This document shows, piece after piece, positions 19,846-32,068 of a stretch of DNA of 64,000 nucleotides (positions are counted from its first letter, which is position 1; the number at the start of each line of letters is the position of its first letter). The notes below the pieces were generated by a model that was given only the letters and a program-made list of their open reading frames with translations, had not been told where the DNA came from and did not search any database. The DNA comes from an uncultured Luminiphilus sp. Lineage in GTDB: Bacteria; Pseudomonadota; Gammaproteobacteria; Pseudomonadales; Halieaceae. Where the stretch lies: assembly GCA_943789425.1 (NCBI GenBank), contig CALSUB010000001.1:186001-250000 (forward strand), written 5' to 3'. A program made the translations under genes and the position numbers.

Positions 19846-20948
19846 TTAGTCCTCGGGATCGGCGACCAGTGCCTGACATTCGGACAACGCCTCACTGAGG
19901 GTTGGGCAGGCAGTGTCGAGGGCCTGCTGCTCTAGTGTATCGCCGCTGCAGAGCGCCATTAGGTAAGGCAGTGCATGCGAGGACGCAGCGATGTAATCGC
20001 CATCAATAAAAACGTCGAGGCGGTCGTGTGCTCCCGCCAAGCTAATCGCGTGTCTGCAGACAGCCTCACCTTCCCGGTGTGCGAGGGCGTCGCGAAATAC
20101 GCCGTGCTGTCTGCCACCGAATCACCTTGCTCGGTCAGTATTTCACCCAGCCACCGGCCATCGTCAAGTGCGTCTATTGCATTGGCGAGAGCGTCTCTCG
20201 CATTGGCGAGGTGCGCCGCGGTGATTTCCCCCGGTCTACTGTCGAGCACGGCGGTGACGCCGTCTTCTAACAGCAGTGTGCTGGAAAGGCGCTCTAATAC
20301 ATTGTCAGTGCGGCGCGCTAACAGTGCGGCGATGGGAGGCGCTCGAAGGCCAATCGAAAAGGTCATATTAGTGCTACGAGCAATCCCCCAGTGGGCAATC
20401 CCCGGCGGTACATACAGTGCATCGCCGGGGTTCAATAGAAATGTGGCTTCCGGCTCGAATTCGGGAATGAGATTGAGGCCACTGCCACCAAGCTGCGGGG
20501 TGTTCTCGTCGCACACAGGACCCAAGCGCCATTCCCGCTGACCCAGTCCTTGCAGCAAGAACACGTCGTAACGATCGAAGTGCGGTCCCACGCCAGCGCC
20601 TTCCACCGCGTAGCTCACCATCACGTCATCAAATCGCCAGTTGGGTAGAAAAGAGAGACTGAGGCGCAGCTGATGGATCGCCGGATGCCAGCGATCCATC
20701 TGTTGGACTAGCAAGGTCCACAAGTCCTGACGCTGAAAGCTGGTGTCGATAAAGGGGCCATCAGCCTGACCCCAGATCCCCTTGTCTTGCCAGATCAGTC
20801 GGCTTTCGATGTCTGCATCTAGGGCGAATCCCGCGAGTTCATCTGGGGTGATCGGGGACCGAAAACCAGGTATTGCCTGCGGCAGATACAAGGGTTTTTG
20901 CTGCCAATACTCTGCGAGAAACTGTTGCGCTGAAATGGGCAGCTTCAT
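19846..20948 (-). CDS. Cupin/JmjC ribosomal oxygenase, RoxA (YcfD)-like (frameshifted)
   Basis: A 2-oxoglutarate/Fe(II) oxygenase like E. coli YcfD/RoxA, which hydroxylates an arginine of ribosomal protein L16. The main frame shows LAEYWQQKPLYLPQAIPG, the metal-binding HFDRYDVFLLQGLGQREW (HxD motif) and NPGDALYVPPGIAHWGIA with the distal His. Near 20036 the frame breaks after TRLAW. The remaining C-terminal part (LAGAHDRLDVFIDGDYIAA to the stop at 19846) reads in another minus frame. Total length is about 366 aa. The start at 20948 lies 17 bases after purB, so it is in the mnmA-hflD-purB operon. Confidence 0.85.
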
Positions 20949-20965
20949 CTTGGTGATCGGCTTGC

Positions 20966-22346
<1,381 letters not shown>

Positions 22347-22406
22347 TCAGCAGTCGGAAACAACCAGTTTAACATGGCCCGCCGTTGCTTGCCCTACTGG
22401 AGTACG

Positions 22407-23048
22407 TCAATGGGATGCGCTGACATCCCGAGCGAGCCGGGCGGCGGTGTCTCTGATCTCGCCGCGGCTCAGCATGAGCTTAAATCGTGATCCCCCGAGC
22501 TGCCGCCAAAGGAATGCTGCGCGCACACCACACAGTAGCAGTGCGCGAACCAGGTCTGCCACGTGAGGGCTGTTGAGGTGCTGTGCGCTGCCGGTGACTT
22601 TAATTCGGTAAGGCAGTGTGCTGAGTGTATCCTGATAAATCGCAGCAATATTAGAGCTTATAGTGCTGATATTACTTGAAAAATTATCTGCGCTGTAGGC
22701 GGCATGTTTGAGCCTAGTGTGAACGATACTCAGCAGGTCGTCGCGCTTAGCAAATCGCTTCTCTAGCTGCAGCATAGCCAGCGTGTAGCGAAGCGTCTGT
22801 GCGGCAGACTCGTCCGGCGATAAACTCAAAGTGGCCGATAATTGCTCTAATCCCAGACGAATACCCTGTGGGGTACCAAAAACCGCGTCGACGGCCTCCG
22901 GCTCGAAGCAAAACAATGAGTGAATAGAGGCTTCTACAAACGGCGTTGGCCAGCTACCCGTTTTGGCGGCTAGATCGACGATGCGTGCCGCTTGGGCCAC
23001 TCCCGCTAGGGCGAGGGTGCGCTGCTCGATCACGGTGCGCTCAGTCAT
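22407..23048 (-). CDS. hflD: High-frequency lysogenization protein HflD
   Basis: A 213-aa protein matching the HflD/YcfC family, a largely helical, membrane-associated protein that in E. coli affects lambda lysogeny. The diagnostic N-terminus [20 protein letters not shown] is present, as are [15 protein letters not shown] and [15 protein letters not shown]. Its ATG overlaps the mnmA stop (ATGA), the standard mnmA-hflD arrangement, with purB 69 bases downstream. Confidence 0.92.
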   Translation of the reverse strand: MTERTVIEQRTLALAGVAQAARIVDLAAKTGSWPTPFVEASIHSLFCFEPEAVDAVFGTPQGIRLGLEQLSATLSLSPDESAAQTLRYTLAMLQLEKRFAKRDDLLSIVHTRLKHAAYSADNFSSNISTISSNIAAIYQDTLSTLPYRIKVTGSAQHLNSPHVADLVRALLLCGVRAAFLWRQLGGSRFKLMLSRGEIRDTAARLARDVSASH

Positions 23049-24145
23049 AGTGCGACCTCGATCACACCACCGCCGAGGCAGACCTCCCCCTCATAAAAGA
23101 CAACTGACTGGCCTGGCGTGACTGCGCGCTGTGGTGTCTCAAAAGACACGATGAATCTGTCATCTTGCTGACTGACGACGCAGGCCTGGTCGGGTTGGCG
23201 ATAGCGAATTTTGGCATGGCAGGAGAGCGGCATCGCCGGGGCCTCACCGTTGATCCATATCACCTCAGCGGCGATCAGTTTGTCACGGAACAAAGCGGGG
23301 TGATGGTTACCCTGCGCCACGACTAACGTGTTGCTCGCCAGCTGTTTTTCCACCACGTACCACGGTGCCTCCGGATGGGCCGATAGCCCGCCAATACCGA
23401 GACCCTGACGTTGGCCTATGGTGTGATACATCAAGCCCTGATGCTCGCCAAGCAGTTCGCCATCGCTGGCGCAAATTGGCCCGGGCTGTGCCGGGAGATA
23501 TTGACCGAGAAAGTCGGTAAAGCGTCGCTCCCCGATAAAACAGATCCCGGTGCTGTCTTTTTTGCGCGCATTAGTGAACCCTGCTGACTCGGCCTTTGCT
23601 CGCACGACATCTTTCGTGACTTCGCCAACCGGAAATAGGGTTCGCTCTAGCGCTCGATGGTCCACTTGATGGAGGAAATAGCTCTGATCCTTATTGTTAT
23701 CGGTACCCTTTAGCAGCTGGGTCGTTCCTTGATGTGCGCGCGATCGAACATAATGGCCCGTTGCGATCAGGTCGGCGCCCAAGTAGGTCGCATAGTCGAG
23801 AAAGGCACGGAATTTAATTTCTCGGTTACACAAGATGTCGGGGTTTGGGGTGCGGCCGGCCTCGTACTCCTTGAGAAAGTGGGCAAAAACACTGTCCCAA
23901 TATTCGGCAGCGAAATTAGCGCTGTGCAGCGGAATGTCGAGTGTCTGCGCTACGGCTTCTGCATCTGCTAGATCCGCCTTGGCGGTACAGTATTCCGTGC
24001 CGTCATCTTCTTCCCAATTTTTCATGAACAACCCTTCAACGCGATAGCCTGCCTCGAGCAACAGCAGCGCTGCGACCGATGAGTCGACGCCACCTGACAT
24101 CCCGACTATGACGGTTTGTTGAGCGGTTTGGGGGGTGCTGATCAC
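23045..24145 (-). CDS. mnmA: tRNA-specific 2-thiouridylase MnmA
   Basis: A 366-aa ATP-pyrophosphatase that 2-thiolates U34 of tRNA-Lys, -Glu and -Gln. The PP-loop [13 protein letters not shown] lies at about residues 17-29, with [11 protein letters not shown] and the FNRE-like [10 protein letters not shown] holding the first catalytic Cys (about 102). GICFIGER carries the second (about 199), and [10 protein letters not shown] lies in the C-terminal half. It heads the mnmA-hflD-purB-oxygenase run, with rluE 63 bases upstream on the same strand. Confidence 0.96.
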   Translation of the reverse strand: MISTPQTAQQTVIVGMSGGVDSSVAALLLLEAGYRVEGLFMKNWEEDDGTEYCTAKADLADAEAVAQTLDIPLHSANFAAEYWDSVFAHFLKEYEAGRTPNPDILCNREIKFRAFLDYATYLGADLIATGHYVRSRAHQGTTQLLKGTDNNKDQSYFLHQVDHRALERTLFPVGEVTKDVVRAKAESAGFTNARKKDSTGICFIGERRFTDFLGQYLPAQPGPICASDGELLGEHQGLMYHTIGQRQGLGIGGLSAHPEAPWYVVEKQLASNTLVVAQGNHHPALFRDKLIAAEVIWINGEAPAMPLSCHAKIRYRQPDQACVVSQQDDRFIVSFETPQRAVTPGQSVVFYEGEVCLGGGVIEVAL

Positions 24146-24208
24146 GATGTATGTGGCTTCCTAGCTAGCGACAATGGCATCGAAGGATGATGGCAGGCGT
24201 GCGCTGGG

Positions 24209-24776
24209 TCAACGCTTGAAATTATCAGTCGACGCAAAGCGGTGCTCTCCGGGCTTCAACCCATCGATCTGCCAGGGCCCAATAGCGGTCCGAATCAGTC
24301 GCAGAGTGGGAAAGCCGACCGCAGCGGTCATCCGGCGTACTTGGCGATTGCGCCCTTCGGTGATCGATATCTGGAGCCAAGAGTCACTCACGGTTTTGCG
24401 CTCGCGGATTGGCGGATAGCGCGGCCATACCTCAGGCTCCGCGATTAACTGAGCGCGCGCAGATTGGGTGATTCCATCACGCAAGAGCACGCCCTTGGCC
24501 AGCGCATCGCAGGCTGTCTGATCAATGTTGCCTTCGACCTGAACCCAATAGGTTTTCCATTGGCGGTACTGAGGGTGCGCGATCTGCTGCTGTAGGTGAC
24601 CATCCGTCCGTGAGTAAGAGTAGCCCTTCAGAGTCGTAATCCAATCTGCCCGCCGCACGAAACCGAGGAGCATCTAGGAAATCAGCCAGAGTGCTTCGTG
24701 GGGCTTGGGGTCGATCGCGATCAGTGAATTGGCTGAGGACTTGAAAGGGTTTATTGAACACAATAAGAGACGCCAT
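24209..24776 (-). CDS. rluE: 23S rRNA pseudouridine synthase, RluE-like (frameshifted)
   Basis: RsuA-family pseudouridine synthase; RluE modifies U2457 of 23S rRNA in E. coli. From the ATG at 24776 ([17 protein letters not shown]) the first frame reaches the catalytic [15 protein letters not shown]. The continuation [16 protein letters not shown] lies in another minus frame and runs through [21 protein letters not shown] to the stop. One surplus G near 24604 explains the break. Repaired length is about 188 aa. Divergent from icd. Confidence 0.9.
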
Positions 24777-24914
24777 CTGCCTAGTCTGCCTCATTTGGTG
24801 TTAAAATGATCGCATAACCCGCGTCTGGTCCGATCTGCATTGTTGCAGGGGGCATTGACGTGGTCCCATCGCTCGCGAGGGAAGCCGTTTTTTTATTTTT
24901 GGGGGAGTTTCAGC

Positions 24915-26168
24915 ATGGCCTATCAGCACATCAAAATACCTGACACCGGAGAGATGATTGTCGTCAATGACGACAACAGCATCGACGTTCCTAGTAACCC
25001 CATTATCCCCTACATTGAGGGAGATGGTATTGGTGTGGACATCTCTCCCGTGATGATCTCAGTCGTGGATGCGGCTGTCGCAAAGGCTTACGACGGGGCT
25101 AAGAAGATTTCTTGGATGGAAATTTATACCGGTGAGAAGGCGGCTGAGCTGTACGACGGCGATTGGTTTCCAGAAGAGACGCTCAATGCGATTAAAACCT
25201 ATAGCGTTGCCATTAAAGGGCCGCTGACGACCCCGGTGGGGGGAGGGTTCCGCTCGCTTAATGTTGCGTTGCGGCAGGAGCTCGATCTCTACACTTGCCT
25301 CCGACCAGTGCGCTGGTTCGAAGGCGTACCGTCTCCGGTCAAGAAGCCCGGAGATTGCAATATGGTGATCTTCAGAGAGAACTCTGAGGATATCTATGCG
25401 GGCATTGAATATCAGGCGGGCACGCCTGAAGCGCAAAAAGTTGTCGATTTTATTATCGGCGAGATGGGCGCTACTAAAATCCGCTTCCCTGAAAATGTGG
25501 GTATTGGCATCAAACCCGTATCAGAGGAAGGTACCCAGCGGCTGGTTCGCAAGGCTATTCAGTATGCTATTGAGCAAGACCTCCCCTCGGTGACGTTGGT
25601 GCATAAGGGGAATATTATGAAATTCACCGAGGGCGCCTTCCGCGATTGGGGATACGAATTAGCGCAGAAGGAGTTTGGTGGTGAGTTGCTCGATGGCGGC
25701 CCTTGGGTCAGCATCAAGAATCCGCGGACCGGTAACGATATTGTCGTAAAAGATGTGATTGCCGACGCGATGTTGCAGCAAGTGCTGACTCGCCCACGTG
25801 ACTATAGTGTGGTGGCTACGCTCAACTTAAACGGTGATTACCTTTCCGATGCGCTCGCAGCCCAAGTGGGCGGAATCGGTATTGCACCGGGTGCGAACCT
25901 GTCGGATACCGTTGCCTTGTTTGAGGCAACTCACGGCACAGCACCAAAATATGCTGGGCAAGATAAAGTGAATCCAGGTTCGCTCATTCTCTCTGCTGAA
26001 ATGATGCTGCGCCACCTAGGCTGGAACGAGGCGGCGGATTTAATCATCGATGGCATGAATGGTGCGATTCAAGCCAAAACAGTGACCTACGATTTTGAAC
26101 GTCTGATGGACGGGGCCACATTGGTATCATGCTCTGCTTTTGGAGACAGCGTTATCGCTCATATGTGA
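24915..26168 (+). CDS. icd: NADP-dependent isocitrate dehydrogenase
   Basis: A TCA-cycle enzyme of 417 aa (E. coli Icd 416). Signatures are [26 protein letters not shown] (the Ser that AceK phosphorylates in E. coli lies here), [13 protein letters not shown], and the cofactor segment [19 protein letters not shown] with the residues typical of NADP preference. The ATG at 24915 follows GGGGGAG; the frame is open to 24840 but without a better start. A strong intrinsic terminator follows the stop. Confidence 0.97.
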   Translation: MAYQHIKIPDTGEMIVVNDDNSIDVPSNPIIPYIEGDGIGVDISPVMISVVDAAVAKAYDGAKKISWMEIYTGEKAAELYDGDWFPEETLNAIKTYSVAIKGPLTTPVGGGFRSLNVALRQELDLYTCLRPVRWFEGVPSPVKKPGDCNMVIFRENSEDIYAGIEYQAGTPEAQKVVDFIIGEMGATKIRFPENVGIGIKPVSEEGTQRLVRKAIQYAIEQDLPSVTLVHKGNIMKFTEGAFRDWGYELAQKEFGGELLDGGPWVSIKNPRTGNDIVVKDVIADAMLQQVLTRPRDYSVVATLNLNGDYLSDALAAQVGGIGIAPGANLSDTVALFEATHGTAPKYAGQDKVNPGSLILSAEMMLRHLGWNEAADLIIDGMNGAIQAKTVTYDFERLMDGATLVSCSAFGDSVIAHM

Positions 26169-26185
26169 GGGTTTCGCCGATCGCG

Positions 26186-26211
26186 AGCCCGCTGCTGGCG
26201 GGCTTTTTTTT
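26186..26211 (+). terminator. Intrinsic terminator after icd
   Basis: AGCCCGC (26186-26192) pairs perfectly with GCGGGCT (26198-26204) over a TGCTG loop, followed by a run of eight T. Confidence 0.9.
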
Positions 26212-26331
26212 GTCTGTTGTATTGTCCAGATTGTCGGCGAAGAATAAATTAGGTCGGATCTGTCGTGAAACCGCTTTATTTGCCAGAGGGTGGATTATAC
26301 TGAGGCTATGAGGAGCAGGAGGTGGAGAGAG

Positions 26332-26703
26332 ATGTCGGCAGTAAAGCGGGTCGTCAACGCGGCGAAGCCCGATGACAGCGACCTTGATGACGAGGGTGGG
26401 TTGGCGGTTGCGCCCGCGAAACCCAAGCTCAAACGCCCCTCTCTTTACCGCGTTATCTTGCTGAATGACGACTACACCCCTATGGAGTTCGTTGTCGAAG
26501 TGCTAGAAACGTTTTTTACGATGAACCGCGAGCAGGCGACTCAGGTGATGCTCGCGGTGCACACGCAAGGTAAGGGCGTCTGTGGTATCTACCCCCAAGA
26601 TATTGCTGAAACCAAAGCCTCCCAAGTCAACCAATCTGCTCGCGATAACGGTCATCCATTATTGTGTGAAGTAGAACCCTCTGCCGATGATGAGGATAGC
26701 TAA
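26332..26703 (+). CDS. clpS: ATP-dependent Clp protease adaptor ClpS
   Basis: A 123-aa N-recognin that binds N-degron (Leu, Phe, Tyr, Trp) substrates and delivers them to ClpAP. The core [20 protein letters not shown] with the Asn-Asp ligands of the N-terminal pocket is present, plus [16 protein letters not shown]. The ATG at 26332 follows GGAGGTGGAGAGA; an upstream in-frame start at 26290 is less likely. clpA follows with no gap. Confidence 0.95.
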   Translation: MSAVKRVVNAAKPDDSDLDDEGGLAVAPAKPKLKRPSLYRVILLNDDYTPMEFVVEVLETFFTMNREQATQVMLAVHTQGKGVCGIYPQDIAETKASQVNQSARDNGHPLLCEVEPSADDEDS

Positions 26704-28980
26704 ATGCTCAGCAAAGAACTTGAAAATACGCTTAATGAAACCTTCAGAATGGCCCGGGCTCGACGCCATGAGTTTATTACGGTCGAACATCTGTTGCTGG
26801 CATTACTTGATGATGCTGCGGCGACAGCCGTATTGAATGCGTGTCATGTCAATATGGATGAATTGCGCGGTGAGTTGGTGGAATTTATCGACTCTACGAC
26901 GCCGCTGCTAACCGACAGCGATGACGGCCGCGACACGCAGCCCACTTTGGGGTTTCAACGTGTCCTGCAACGTGCCGTATTTCACGTGCAAAGCTCGGGT
27001 AAGCAGGAGGTCACTGGAGCCAATCTGTTGGTCGCCATTTTCTCTGAACAAGAATCGCAGGCGGTGTACTTCCTCAAGACTCAAAATATCTCGCGCCTCG
27101 ACATTGTGAATTTCATCACTCATGGCGTAGGCAAGGACGGGGAAGAGCAGGGCGGTCAAGAAGAATTCACCGGTGAGGCAGAGGGTGGCGAAGAGGCTGC
27201 TGAAAAGAGGCCACTTGATGCCTATGCCACAAATCTCAATGTCGAAGCCGAGGCGGGTAAGATTGACCCATTAATCGGCCGACTGCGCGAGGTTGAGCGT
27301 GTGGCTCAGATATTGGCCCGAAGGCGCAAGAACAATCCGTTGCTGGTTGGAGAATCAGGCGTCGGGAAAACAGCGATTGCCGAGGGGCTGGCGAAAATGA
27401 TCGTTGACGGCGAGGTGCCAGAGACACTGCAAGAGGCGGTTGTTTATTCTCTCGATCTCGGCGCGCTGCTGGCGGGCACGAAGTACCGAGGTGACTTTGA
27501 GAAGCGGTTAAAGGGATTGCTGGCGAATTTAGCCGAGAATGATCACGCCATTCTTTTCATTGACGAGATTCACACCATCATCGGTGCCGGAGCGGCCTCT
27601 GGCGGCGTAATGGACGCGAGCAATCTGCTGAAGCCACTGCTCGGTTCAGGCAAGATGCGCTGCGTTGGCTCTACGACCTATGCCGAGTACCGGGGGATTT
27701 TCGATAAGGACAAGGCGCTGAGTCGTCGCTTCCAGAAAGTAGACGTGCTCGAGCCTTCCGTTGAGGATGCCTATAAGATTCTCAAGGGGCTCAAGTCGCG
27801 TTTTGAGGCGCACCACAAGCTTCGCTATACCGATAAGGCACTGAAGGTGGCATCTGAGATGGCCGCTCGATACATCACGGACCGGTTTCTGCCAGACAAG
27901 GCAATCGATGTGATTGACGAGGCAGGTGCGTTTCAGCAATTGCAGTCTCCGAGTAAGCGAAAAAAGATATTGGGCCCTGGCGATATTGAAGCCGTGGTGG
28001 CGAAAATAGCGCGCATACCACCCAAGACGGTGAGCAGCGACGACAAAACCTTGCTGAGTAAATTAGAGGCTAACCTTAAGATGACCGTATTTGGTCAGGA
28101 CGCCGCCGTTTCTCAGATGGTGAGCGCCATTAAACTGGCGCGGGCGGGATTGCGTGCGGGCCAGAAGCCGATAGGCTCGTTTCTATTAGCAGGTCCCACT
28201 GGTGTTGGAAAGACCGAGCTGACTCGGCAGTTGGCACTGCAAATGGGTTTAGAGCTGTTGCGGTTCGATATGTCGGAATACATGGAGCGACACACGGTGT
28301 CGCGCTTGATTGGTGCGCCGCCGGGTTACGTCGGTTATGACCAAGGCGGGCTGCTGACCGATCAAGTGACTAAGCATCCCCACAGCGTGGTGTTGCTTGA
28401 CGAAATCGAAAAAGCGCATCCGGAGGTCTTCAATCTGTTACTGCAGGTGATGGATCACGGAACGCTCACCGATAACAATGGACGCAAGACAGATTTCCGC
28501 AATGTCATTGTGGTCATGACGACCAATGCGGGTGCAGAAAACGTGAGTCGTCGATCGATTGGCTTTTCCATACAAGACAACTCGACCGATTCGATCGAGG
28601 CGATCAATCGAACTTTTACCCCTGAATTTAGAAATAGACTGGATGCGATCGTGCCGTTTGGCCCGCTCAGCGAAGAGGTCATTTTAACCGTCGTGGATAA
28701 GTTTTTGATCGAACTGCAAAGCCAGCTTGATGAACGCCAGGTATCGGTAGAGGTCGACGAAGAGGCGAGACTGTGGTTGGTTGAAAAAGGCTACGATGCG
28801 ACGATGGGCGCTCGCCCTTTGGAGCGGGTCATACAAGAACACATCAAAAAACCATTGGCCGATATGGTGTTATTTGGCTCGCTGGCAAAAGGCGGTTCTG
28901 CAAGCGTTACCGTCAACGAAGACCACTCCGCTTTGGTGGTCGAGGCGTTAGTCGATGCAGAGGAGCCGGTGGAGGCGTGA
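26704..28980 (+). CDS. clpA: ATP-dependent Clp protease ATP-binding subunit ClpA
   Basis: A 758-aa double-AAA+ unfoldase partner of ClpP. The N-domain covers about residues 1-145, then an acidic linker, D1 with Walker A GESGVGKT (about 219) and Walker [10 protein letters not shown]2 with Walker A GPTGVGKT and Walker [12 protein letters not shown], and a C-terminal D2-small domain. The size matches E. coli ClpA. The start directly abuts the clpS stop, so the two are coupled. Confidence 0.97.
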   Translation: MLSKELENTLNETFRMARARRHEFITVEHLLLALLDDAAATAVLNACHVNMDELRGELVEFIDSTTPLLTDSDDGRDTQPTLGFQRVLQRAVFHVQSSGKQEVTGANLLVAIFSEQESQAVYFLKTQNISRLDIVNFITHGVGKDGEEQGGQEEFTGEAEGGEEAAEKRPLDAYATNLNVEAEAGKIDPLIGRLREVERVAQILARRRKNNPLLVGESGVGKTAIAEGLAKMIVDGEVPETLQEAVVYSLDLGALLAGTKYRGDFEKRLKGLLANLAENDHAILFIDEIHTIIGAGAASGGVMDASNLLKPLLGSGKMRCVGSTTYAEYRGIFDKDKALSRRFQKVDVLEPSVEDAYKILKGLKSRFEAHHKLRYTDKALKVASEMAARYITDRFLPDKAIDVIDEAGAFQQLQSPSKRKKILGPGDIEAVVAKIARIPPKTVSSDDKTLLSKLEANLKMTVFGQDAAVSQMVSAIKLARAGLRAGQKPIGSFLLAGPTGVGKTELTRQLALQMGLELLRFDMSEYMERHTVSRLIGAPPGYVGYDQGGLLTDQVTKHPHSVVLLDEIEKAHPEVFNLLLQVMDHGTLTDNNGRKTDFRNVIVVMTTNAGAENVSRRSIGFSIQDNSTDSIEAINRTFTPEFRNRLDAIVPFGPLSEEVILTVVDKFLIELQSQLDERQVSVEVDEEARLWLVEKGYDATMGARPLERVIQEHIKKPLADMVLFGSLAKGGSASVTVNEDHSALVVEALVDAEEPVEA

Positions 28981-28987
28981 GGGTAGC

Positions 28988-29007
28988 GCGCAGCCCATAC
29001 GCTGCGC
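28988..29007. terminator. Hairpin between convergent clpA and infA
   Basis: GCGCAGC (28988-28994) and GCTGCGC (29001-29007) form a perfect 7-bp stem with a CCATAC loop, inside the 32-base gap between two convergent stop codons. No T-tract is seen on either side, so it may be a weak or Rho-assisted terminator. Confidence 0.35.
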
Positions 29008-29012
29008 CCCAC

Positions 29013-29231
29013 TTATCGCTCGCGGTAGGTGATGCGACCCTTAGTGAGATCGTAAGGTGTGAGCTCAACTCTGACTTTGTCGCCTGTCAGGATGCGAATG
29101 TAGTTCTTTCGCATTTTCCCTGAGATGTGCGCCGTCACAAGGTGCCCGTTCTCCAATTTCACTCGGAAAGTCGTATTGGGCAGGGTATCGACAATCTCCC
29201 CTTCCATTTCGATCTGGTCTTCTTTTGCCAT
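29013..29231 (-). CDS. infA: Translation initiation factor IF-1
   Basis: A 72-aa S1/OB-fold protein that binds the 30S A site. Essentially the canonical sequence: [39 protein letters not shown] and [13 protein letters not shown]. The start at 29231 (MAKED) is preferred over the Met one codon upstream, as in all homologues. Confidence 0.98.
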   Translation of the reverse strand: MAKEDQIEMEGEIVDTLPNTTFRVKLENGHLVTAHISGKMRKNYIRILTGDKVRVELTPYDLTKGRITYRER

Positions 29232-29300
29232 CAAGGCGTAGCCTTTGTTTATGAGGTGGGCGGCACTGTATCGAAAAGTGAGGTGCGTGGAAAGCGCCTC

Positions 29301-30095
29301 TTATCCTTCGTCGAGTCCATGATGGGGGTTGCCGGGGGCTAGGAGGTCAATGATGGCGTCTGTGCTAGGGCCACTTTGCTGCTCAGTCTTCTGTTGTTGC
29401 CACTGTCCGTCGACGAATAATTCAAGTGGCGCATAGTTTGCTTTGTAAGACATCTTACGACAGCCATCTATCCAGTACCCCAGGTACACAAAAGGGAGTC
29501 CCATCGCCTGAGCCTCTCGGATTTGCAGGAGTATGGCTTCTGTACCTAGACTTCTTTTGGGTTGGTCGGGGTCAAAGAAGGTGTAGATGGCAGCCAGACC
29601 GTCCAGCATTCTGTCAGCCACAGTGACCGCAACAAGCCGACTGCCTTCGTAGAGTCGGTAATAGGTCGCACAACCCAATCCATCATTCAGGAAAGAATCG
29701 TACTGGTCACGCGCCGGCGGGTACATATCGCCATCCGCGTGACGCGCTTCAATATAGTAACGGTAAAGATCATAAGCCTCGTCATCAGCGATCGACTCGG
29801 TGATTTCGAGTCTTAAATCGCTATTGCGGCGACTAATACGCCGCTGCGTTCGACTGGGCACAAATTGATCGACTCGCACTCGAGAAGCAATGCAAGCGTT
29901 GCAGTTAGCGCAGTGGGGGCGGTACACATGATCACCGCTGCGTCGAAAGCCGAGCAGTGATAACTGCGTGTAGAGTTCCGTGCTGAGTGTCTGCCGTGGA
30001 TCGACAAATAATGTCGTGGCTTCCTCATTGTCGAGATAAGAGCACCGATGAGGAAAGGTGGTGTACACCTTGATCTCTCGCAGTGACGCTGTCAC
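29301..30095 (-). CDS. bpt: Aspartate/glutamate leucyltransferase (Bpt, ATE1-like)
   Basis: A 264-aa aminoacyl-tRNA-protein transferase that adds Leu to N-terminal Asp or Glu, creating N-degrons for ClpS. Seen are HRCSYLDNEEATTLF, the cysteine-rich HVYRPHCANCNACIASRVRV, SRRNSDLRLEI and YLGYWIDGCRKMSYKANYAP. Its start overlaps the aat stop (ATGA). With aat, clpS and clpA it completes a clustered N-degron pathway. Confidence 0.95.
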   Translation of the reverse strand: MTASLREIKVYTTFPHRCSYLDNEEATTLFVDPRQTLSTELYTQLSLLGFRRSGDHVYRPHCANCNACIASRVRVDQFVPSRTQRRISRRNSDLRLEITESIADDEAYDLYRYYIEARHADGDMYPPARDQYDSFLNDGLGCATYYRLYEGSRLVAVTVADRMLDGLAAIYTFFDPDQPKRSLGTEAILLQIREAQAMGLPFVYLGYWIDGCRKMSYKANYAPLELFVDGQWQQQKTEQQSGPSTDAIIDLLAPGNPHHGLDEG

Positions 30096-30851
30096 AGCAA
30101 TTCCGCCGCAAATCGCTTCAGGGGGAAGACTAGGCGCTCCTCAAGTGATGCCTTCGTGGCGGGGGCCAAGCAAGCAGGATTGGCTAAGATAGCATTCATA
30201 GGTGCCTTTATAGCGCCCTCGAGGTGTTTTTCAAAGACTTGACGAGAAACAAGCTCAGCGCCCATGGTCTCAAGATGGGGGTTGTGGACCTGACAGTCGA
30301 TCATCACAACTCCATTGTCTTGACACAAACGCGCCAAAGCAATTAACGCCACCTTTGATCCATTGGTGTGGTCGGAGAACATGGATTCTCCAAAAAAAAA
30401 CGTTTTCAAGCATGACGCCGTATAGACCGCCGAGCAATTGATCCCCGTCAGATATTTCAATGGAATGCGCGACACCCAATTGGTTCAGTGCAGCATATGC
30501 CTGCAGCATTTCAGACGAAATCCAAGTGCTGTGCTCGGCGTTGTGATCGTCATGACGCAATGCGCTTGCGCAGCGAGTCACAACCTCCGTAAAGCGGGTA
30601 TCGCAACTGATCCGCCAGGTGCTTTTTCGCAGGAACTTATTGAGTGAGCGACTGATATGAATACGATCAGGGAAGAGGACTGATCTAGGGTCTGGAGACC
30701 ACCATAAGATTTCTTGCCCGGGCTCGAACCAAGGAAAGATACCTTGGGCATAAGCACTGATCAGCGTTTCAGAGTGCAGGTCACCGCCGACGGCGAGTAA
30801 CCCGTTTGGCTCAGCCAGAGCTTGTGAAGTGGGCGGAAAAGGGTTGGGCAA
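30092..30851 (-). CDS. aat: Leucyl/phenylalanyl-tRNA-protein transferase (frameshifted at homopolymer)
   Basis: Transfers Leu or Phe to N-terminal Lys or Arg, making substrates for ClpS. From a TTG at 30851 the first frame has FPPTSQALAEPNGLLAVGGDL, AYAQGIFPWFEPGQEILWWSPDPRSVLF (residues about 32-59) and SDGDQLLGGLYGV. The second minus frame supplies FFGESMFSDHTNGSKVAL and CQVHNPHLETMGAELVSR. The break sits in a run of nine A (30392-30400); eight would restore ENVFFGESMF. This is a typical homopolymer miscall, though a slippery tract could in principle vary in vivo. Repaired length is about 253 aa. Confidence 0.93.
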
Positions 30852-30853
30852 GT

Positions 30854-31822
<969 letters not shown>

Positions 31823-32068
31823 TTATCGATGTTGAAAGGTGCTGTGTGAGACGCTCTATTACCTATGCTGTGGCCGCGGTGTAGCACCACGCCGATCTCA
31901 ATGATAAGAGAATATCCTAGCCAATGTCGTGAGGCCAGTATTGTTGCGGTGTTGAGATGTATTGGCGGACGGAACCGTGGATAAACCCATGAATTTGCGA
32001 CTGATTGTTGGCCATTACGAGGTGTCGTGTGTGCTAGCATAGCCATTTCCACCGGTGGTTGTAGAGGC

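Noticed and set aside
30392-30400. Programmed frameshift in aat
   Set aside because: Not called as programmed: many other indels in the window make a sequencing error the simpler explanation.
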